A stretch of 64,000 nt of DNA from Colletotrichum lupini (lineage: Eukaryota; Ascomycota; Sordariomycetes; Glomerellales; Glomerellaceae), in contig NC_064676.1 of the NCBI RefSeq assembly GCF_023278565.1, forward strand, positions 2,790,001-2,854,000, read 5' to 3'. A program made the position numbers and the translations under genes. How positions within the stretch are numbered: position 1 is the first letter of the stretch; every line of letters starts with the position of its first letter. The notes below the pieces were generated by a model that was given only the letters and a program-made list of their open reading frames with translations, was not told the DNA's origin and searched no databases. Below are positions 58,240 through 64,000 of the stretch, in pieces.

Positions 58240-60034
58240 ATGCGTCGAGCATTCACTCGAAGCATTACTACCGGTGCTGGCCGAACCTCTAGAGCATCTC
58301 TCACCCGCTCGTCACTCCTCTTCTCAAAGCCTACCATCATGGCCTCCTCCGGCTCACCCACCTCCGCCGTCGCGGCGAGGAGGATACACGCCACGGCGAA
58401 GCACCTCAACGCCGCCCTGTACTCGACGGCCGAGTCCTACCCCAACACCCACGAGAAGATTGCCAAGCCAGAAGACACCCCCTTCTTCCTGGACAACAAG
58501 TTCATGACCTCGGCCGCGACCGACTTCATCGACCTCCACGACCCGGCCACCAACAACCTCGTCACCCGCGTGCCGCAGATGACCACCGAGGAGCTGCAGT
58601 CCGCTGTGGACTCGGCCGAGAAGGCCTTCCCCAAGTGGCGTGCCATGAGCGTCCTCGCCCGCCAGCAGATCATGTTCAAGTTCGTCGCCCTCATCCGCGA
58701 GAACTGGGACCGTCTGGCGGCGAGCATCACCCTCGAGCAGGGCAAGACGTTTGCCGACGCCAGGGGCGATGTTCTCCGTGGTCTGCAGGTTGCCGAGGCC
58801 GCCTGCGGTGCGCCTGAGCTCTTGAAGGGCGAGGTGTTGGAGGTGGCCAAGGACATGGAGACGAGAAGCTACCGCGAGCCATTGGGTGTTGTGTCTGCCA
58901 TCTGCCCTTTCAGTAAGTGAACCCGACATGGTTTCTTTGGTGAAGCACCAAATAAAGAGGCGAAGCTAACAGGGTTTAGACTTCCCCGCCATGATTCCCC
59001 TTTGGTGCATCCCCATCGCGACCGTCACCGGCAACACCCTCATCCTGAAGCCCTCGGAGCGCGACCCCGGCGCGGCCATGATCCTCGCCGAGCTCGTCCA
59101 AAAGGCCGGCTTCCCCGAGGGCGTCGTTAACGTCGTCCACGGCGCCCACAAGACGGTGGACTTCATCCTCGAGGACCCCGTCATCAAGGCAGTCAGCTTC
59201 GTCGGAGGCAACAAGGCCGGCGAGTACATCTTCAACAAGGGCTCCGCCCACGGCAAGCGCGTCCAGGCCAACCTCGGCGCCAAGAACCATGCCGCCGTCC
59301 TGCCGGACTGCAACAAGAACCACTTCCTCAACAGCGTCGTCGGCGCAGCCTTCGGCGCCGCCGGCCAGCGCTGCATGGCCCTCAGTACCCTCGTCCTCGT
59401 CGGCGAGACAAAGGAGTGGCTCCCCGAGCTGGCCGAGCTGGCCAAGAAGCTCAAGGTTGACGGCGGCTTCGAGGCCGGTGCCGACCTCGGCCCCGTCATC
59501 TCCCCGCAGAGCAAGCAGCGCATCGAGAGCCTGATCCAGAGTGCCGAGGACGAGGGCGCCACCATCCTCCTCGACGGCCGCGGCTACAAGCCCGCAAAGT
59601 ACCCCAACGGCAACTGGGTCGCGCCCACCATCATCACCAACGTGACGCCAGAGATGAAGTGCTACACGGAGGAGATCTTTGGCCCCGTCCTCGTCTGTCT
59701 CAACGTCGACACGCTTGACGAGGCCGTCGCGCTCATCAACAAGAACGAGTACGGTAACGGCACCGCCATCTTCACCCGCTCCGGCGCCACCGCCGAGGCC
59801 TTCCGCCGCAACATTGAGGCCGGCCAGGTCGGTATCAACGTGCCCATCCCCGTCCCTCTGCCCATGTTCTCCTTCACCGGCAACAAGAAGAGCGTTGCCG
59901 CGGGCGGCGCCAACACGTTTTACGGACGTCCCGGTATTTCCTTCTTGACGCAGCAGAAGACGGTCACGTCTTTCTGGGCGTCTGCCGATGCGATTTCGCA
60001 AAAGGCTGATGTCTCGATGCCTACACACTCATAA
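58240..60034 (+). CDS. Methylmalonate-semialdehyde dehydrogenase (acylating), mitochondrial
   Basis: Two exons, 58240-58912 and 58980-60034, with a 67-bp GTAAGT...TAG intron, giving 575 residues. The N-terminus is Arg/Ser-rich without acids for over 30 residues ([20 protein letters not shown]), a mitochondrial presequence. Aldehyde dehydrogenase signatures are present: [21 protein letters not shown], and the catalytic-cysteine block [13 protein letters not shown] (Cys356). The block [18 protein letters not shown] identifies the CoA-dependent ALDH6 subfamily. The enzyme oxidises methylmalonate or malonate semialdehyde to propionyl-CoA or acetyl-CoA in valine, thymine and beta-alanine breakdown. 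An in-frame ATG at residue 34 in good context might yield a shorter form, but it would still carry a basic leader. Confidence 0.95.
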
Positions 60035-61366
60035 GTTCTGTGTGTTGAGGTGAGGAAGGGAGTGGTGGGTATGGCGCGTATGTAGGTACCTCGAGCCAGG
60101 CAGCGTAAAGGATGTTGCTTGAGCACGTACCGGGATGATTGCTATGGTTTTATGATGGTTGAAAACGTCGGCGTGGCAAAAAATGATGAGAACTGCAGAG
60201 ACAGTTCGAGAAGAATAGCCACACCAAAAAAAGAAAAAGAATTAAACAAAATTTCAAACAAATACCATGGTTCGCACCCATATGTATGTCATGATCCTCG
60301 GCGAGGCTAGAATATGTCGAGGCCGCCCTGTCAAGTGTTTCCCGCCTTGTAGTGCCTCACTTAAAAGACCTCGGTCATCATATCATGAGAGCGATTCCCT
60401 ACTCTTGCCATATGCCAATATACCTTTACCTGCTGAGAAACCTTCTCGCAGATTTTGAACCATGGTGGCACCTCCTCAAACACTTATGTCGTGATCTATT
60501 CCCACCACTACAAACAAATTACGACCAAGAACAAGCCTCGTTCATCATGTTCCTCGAACCAAACTCTAGAATGTTTCACTTCCATTGTTCTTTAGCAACT
60601 CGTCACTTTTTCCTGGTGTCTGGAGACAATACCATGTGAACGAAAAGCCCGTGCTCTTTGACTTGGGATTTTCGTAAAAAGACGTTGAGGGTTTCATGAT
60701 ATTACAATGAGGCGTCTAGTGGTGTCACCCAACGGAGTTAAGAAGAGGTGAGCTGGATAGACCGGAACAGAGTAGGTCTGCGTCTTTGTGAGTTTTCTTG
60801 GCTAAGCACTTGGATAGAAGTTATTCCTGATGGGTCCAAGTCATGAGCGTTTCTACCGGGACATCCCTTTGGAAGTGATCAATGCGTCGACTTGTTACAG
60901 CTTCTCCATGCGAAATAAGAGCATAGCACGCCGGGATATGGTACAGCCTTGTGAACCTGCACCAGGGTCTCGAAGTCTGACAGGGCGCTAGCTGCGTAAA
61001 GGAGAAGGTACAAAAAACCATGGTAACATATTGGTCTTTTTTCAATCGTCTGTTATGGTCGTGGTCGACTACGACGTGTACCATCGCGGTTATATGTGGT
61101 TCCTTTGAGCAGGGCTCATCACGTTCCAAGAGTCTGGCCGTTTGTTCACCTTTGTAACCAGTCTCCTCCCATAAGACCACCTTTCACTCACCCTCATAGT
61201 ACATAGCCTCATGGTGAAAGAGAACAAACAACATCAAACCTCTCACCAGAACCCTTTCATCCCAACTCATCCCCCAAGGTCACAAGCCGTACCTCAGACC
61301 CCTCACACCGCCCACCTGATACCCTTAATCACTCACAATTTTCTGTTTGCCTCTCGAATCCCAAGG

Positions 61367-61509
61367 GACGCCCTGGGCCGCTGTATTCGAGTGGTTAAAC
61401 ACCTGATAGAAAATACCCCTGGTGGAGGGGGGGGGGGGGGGGGTGAGGTTCTCATAGGATTGTAGATCCTCCATCGATTGCCGGCATCGCGGGTTCAACC
61501 CCGGGTGTC
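61367..61509 (+). ncRNA. tRNA-like relic interrupted by a G17 run
   Basis: GACGCCC (61367-61373) can pair with GGGTGTC (61503-61509) as an acceptor stem with one G-T pair. A degenerate A-box TATTCGAGTGG is followed by TTAA, as in tRNA-Ser D loops. A B-box GTTCAACCC lies at 61493-61501. GGATTGTAGATCC (61458-61470) resembles a tRNA-Tyr anticodon arm. Seventeen consecutive G residues (61427-61443) split the element. The stems are incomplete, so I regard it as a pseudo-tRNA or tRNA-derived repeat, not a working tRNA. Confidence 0.35.
61427..61443. repeat. G17 homopolymer
   Basis: Seventeen consecutive G residues, the longest homopolymer in the window. Its length may be uncertain because such runs are error-prone in sequencing. 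Confidence 0.85.
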
Positions 61510-62454
61510 AGACATCCCGGCGGTGCGGGTATGTCCGAATTTTTAGGCGTTTTATTTCTACGGTAATGTTCTTTTTTGTTGATTCCTTTTGGTTCTAATG
61601 TTTTTGGTGGGCTTGAAGTGAGGTTGGGGATGTGTTTCGAGATGTGTATCTTTGGTGTCGGTAGTGGCGTTTCGATCGTAGTTTGTTGTTCTTGTCTAGG
61701 AAGGAAGGTATGGTGCGGACTTTTAGTGAGTGTGAATCGATGCCTGGTCATCGTATGAAACTTGCACTCGGCCGTTATGGCAGGCCATTTCACAGAACTT
61801 CTACCTCGCTTTCGGTTGTTAGATGTCGGACATGGAATGCCCAAATGACTGTCGTTCACGGCCGACCTCTTGTTATGCTCTTTCGAGACCATCACCAGAA
61901 CCATATACAGCCAGTATTTAAACACCTCTTACTTAACATGAACCATGCCTCCCATTGTCTAATTTCTCAAGGAAGTTCTCGTCACGGGTGAGCCCTTGTC
62001 ATGGATATCCGTGCAAACAAGATATGTATTTATATATCCTCTGCCTACTCGAGCGTCACCTAGGCTTCAAACTAATCAACCTATATAACTGAACCTACAC
62101 CAACAACGAAAGACAAGTGAAGCGACCGTGGGTATATAATCCTGACCAGAATAACAAAGGAAAGAAAAAAAACATGAAACGCCCCTTTTGCCACTGCCGC
62201 GAGGTACAATCTGCCCAAGTCTTCTAAGCGTCAAGCGAATGTCTGCCAGGCCTATAATCTTCTCCAAATCTCCGTCTTCATGTCCAGCATGTTAAAATGT
62301 TTCTCTAAAGAATATGAGAAGAAATACGAGAAACAAGGGAAGAAGAAGCGAAGGAGCAAATATGCCGACATTACAAAAACTTCAATATCATCAAGAAAGA
62401 CACACTCAACATCCCACCCCCACCCCCCTTCACTCCCCTTGAGACAAAAAGAAA

Positions 62455-63774
62455 TCATCGACCAGGCTGCGACGGCATCTGCGGCGTGTACGGCACATAC
62501 GGCTTCCCCCTCCGCACGTCACCGAGCTCCGCCTCCTCCATCATATCCGTAAACGTCGTGTTCCTCTTCACCCCAGGCCGCCCGCCCACTGTTCGCGGGT
62601 CCGCGAACACGCTGATGCTCTCGCTGCTCGGCTCGCGCTGGAGGTGTGATTGGTTGTTGCTGCTGTTGTTGTTGATGTACCCCGGCTTCGGCGGCGCGAG
62701 CGGGTTCGGCACGTTGGGCGGCTGGAGGCGCCTGGACCCGGAGTTGGGACGCATACCCCTGATGGGAGCGACGGCTCCGGTGCCTGCTCCCCTCCCGGGC
62801 GGCGTCCGCGGGGCGGAGTCGCTGCGCGCGAGCCCGATCGGGTGGTGCGCCAGCGTCGTCGCCGTCGAGGAGAGGCGGTTGTGGCCCTTGCTGGGGGTGG
62901 TCCCCGCCGGCGATGTGACGAAGCCGGAGTCGCTTCGCGAGCGGGAGTGCGTCGTGGACGGGGTCTTTAGGATGAAGTCCGTCCGCACGGTGGCGTTGTC
63001 CGTGATGGGGATGGGCTCCGAGATGATGTTGCCAAAGGACGAGGTGGACGTCGACGGGCGAGGACCACCGCTGCCGCCGCGTTTCTTCTCGCTGAGTGGA
63101 GGCGGGCCGCGGCGACGGCGGCGGGCGCAGAAGAGGAGAAGAGCGACGCCGAGGCCTACGCCTACGAGGAGGCCACAGAGAGAGCCGATGACGATGGCGG
63201 TGGGGAAGGTGCCGTTCTTGTTGTCGCTGTCGCCGTTGTCGTTGTTATTGTTGTCACCCGCGGGCGTCGTGCTGGCGGCGATGGTCGTCGGGATCACGCT
63301 CGGAACGGTGGTGGCTGTCGACGTCGGCTTTGGAACCGGGGTGGAGGCTTCCTCCGGCGCCTTGGTCTGGTCCGAGTCTTTCGTGCACTGCGACAGGCTA
63401 TTGCAGCTGTATCCAAAGGGGCAGCAGCCGTCGCCGCAGGTTGCGAGTGTGCCGTTGAGGACGGTGGTCTTGATGGAGGCATCGGGGTGTGCCACGGGAT
63501 CTTGGAGGTTGATGTTACATGTGATGGGCGAGATTCTGTCGCAGCTCTCCCCTTCGGGACAGCAGAGGACGGTGGTGTTCCCGGCTAGAGTGATGCATTT
63601 CTTGCCCGTACCACAGCAAAAGTTTCCTGGGAGGCCGTTGCCGCAGGAGGTGAAGCCCGAGGCGGCGCAAGTGTTGTCTTGTCGCCCAAAGACGGAGGGG
63701 ATGGAGGCGGCATTAGCAGAGGCGATGAGGATGGAGAGCACCGCGACTCGTGTGCATTTTCGTAATCTCGACAT
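62455..63774 (-). CDS. Type I membrane protein with granulin-like CCPxG cysteine motifs
   Basis: Single exon, 439 residues. A signal peptide occupies about residues 1-23. The ectodomain (24-135) has 14 cysteines, including NFCCGTGKKC, VLCCPEGESC and CGDGCCPFGYSC, which repeat the CCPxGxxC pattern seen in granulin-like modules. Three NxT glycosylation sites are visible in or near it. A Thr/Pro-rich stalk (140-190) leads to a transmembrane helix (192-216) followed at once by ARRRRRG, a stop-transfer signal. The cytosolic tail of about 220 residues is Ser/Pro/Arg-rich and low-complexity. The layout resembles fungal wall sensors (Wsc or Mid2 type), but no WSC domain is seen. Function unknown; surface sensing is inference. 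A nearly full-length antisense frame is a composition artefact. Confidence 0.85.
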   Translation of the reverse strand: MSRLRKCTRVAVLSILIASANAASIPSVFGRQDNTCAASGFTSCGNGLPGNFCCGTGKKCITLAGNTTVLCCPEGESCDRISPITCNINLQDPVAHPDASIKTTVLNGTLATCGDGCCPFGYSCNSLSQCTKDSDQTKAPEEASTPVPKPTSTATTVPSVIPTTIAASTTPAGDNNNNDNGDSDNKNGTFPTAIVIGSLCGLLVGVGLGVALLLFCARRRRRGPPPLSEKKRGGSGGPRPSTSTSSFGNIISEPIPITDNATVRTDFILKTPSTTHSRSRSDSGFVTSPAGTTPSKGHNRLSSTATTLAHHPIGLARSDSAPRTPPGRGAGTGAVAPIRGMRPNSGSRRLQPPNVPNPLAPPKPGYINNNSSNNQSHLQREPSSESISVFADPRTVGGRPGVKRNTTFTDMMEEAELGDVRRGKPYVPYTPQMPSQPGR

Positions 63775-64000
63775 GTTCCGAGGTTGGGGGTAATGTATTG
63801 TGTTTATGATGGTGTAATAGTTGGGCCTCTTTCAGCCAGGACGTTGCTTGATGGTGTTGCAGGGCCGGCGGTGAAGTCTGAGCTTTTACCGCAGAGTCAG
63901 AGGCGCGTATCAACAGTTGTGTAAGTCGGGAGTCAGGTGGCGGCTTGTGTCAATGGTTCATGACCACGGAAGGAGAGTAACGAGGCCCCGAGACCCTTGC
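63775..64000. other. Promoter side of the membrane-protein gene
   Basis: The final 226 bp upstream of a minus-strand gene. No further feature is visible before the window ends. Confidence 0.4.

Larger units (their letters stand above)
60035..62454. other. Intergenic region with a tRNA-like relic
   Basis: About 2.4 kb between two genes. Other than the tRNA-like segment at 61367-61509, no feature could be supported. Confidence 0.5.

Noticed and set aside
58976..60028. 350-codon frame antisense to methylmalonate-semialdehyde dehydrogenase
   Set aside because: The sense strand is unambiguous by homology. The antisense is Gly/Val/Asp-rich shadow sequence.
62486..63793. 435-codon open frame antisense to the membrane-protein gene
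   Set aside because: The opposite strand has a signal peptide, cysteine motifs and a membrane helix. The antisense frame is a by-product of GC-rich third positions.

Overview
The window reads as nuclear DNA of a filamentous ascomycete (Pezizomycotina, probably a Sordariomycete). Genes are GC-rich at third codon positions and are interrupted by short introns (about 50-225 bp) with GTANGT-type donors and CTAAY-like branch points. The proteins are eukaryotic and fungal: an Msn2-type zinc finger, calnexin, Sec20, a MICOS subunit and mitochondrial intermediate peptidase. I see no bacterial operon, CRISPR array, intact transposon or secondary-metabolite cluster. Species cannot be fixed from the sequence alone.

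Layout. Positions 1-9.9 kb hold no gene I can support, only microsatellites and a recurring 10-mer. An Msn2/Msn4-like stress regulator lies at 10.5-12.4 kb inside an unusually large gene-free territory (about 10 kb upstream, 6 kb downstream), behind a leader with four short uORFs. Next come DPH6 (18.5-21.0 kb), an intron-containing tRNA-Leu(CAA) (21.7 kb), an acyltransferase-3 membrane protein (22.6-24.3 kb), a secreted haem peroxidase with an extra C-terminal region (25.5-27.2 kb), and a phenol-2-monooxygenase-type flavoprotein (30.7-32.9 kb). A small secreted cysteine-rich precursor whose start codon reads ACG lies at 35.4-35.8 kb, beside a decayed tRNA-like element.

From 36.4 to 47.5 kb the genes are mostly housekeeping with a mitochondrial bias: OCT1 (-) and a Mic26/Mic27-type gene (+) share a 409-bp divergent promoter; then DUS2 (-), an inorganic pyrophosphatase with an in-frame mitochondrial-type extension, mL53 (-) divergent to SEC20 (+). 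The right part holds a GPI-anchored CxxxC protein (50.9 kb), the methionine-salvage dehydratase MDE1 (-), calnexin (+) with a UPRE-like site, mitochondrial methylmalonate-semialdehyde dehydrogenase, a second tRNA-like relic with a 17-G run, and a type I membrane protein with granulin-like cysteine motifs (-).

Functional links are loose: mitochondrial import and processing (OCT1, MICOS, mL53, MMSDH, possibly the long pyrophosphatase), ER/secretory traffic (calnexin, Sec20), translation-related modification (DPH6, DUS2, tRNA-Leu), and extracellular or surface proteins (peroxidase, GPI protein, membrane protein, Cys-rich precursor). I did not find a multi-gene system that is clearly new. The most unusual items are the ACG-start secreted precursor and the leaky-scanning arrangement of the pyrophosphatase gene.
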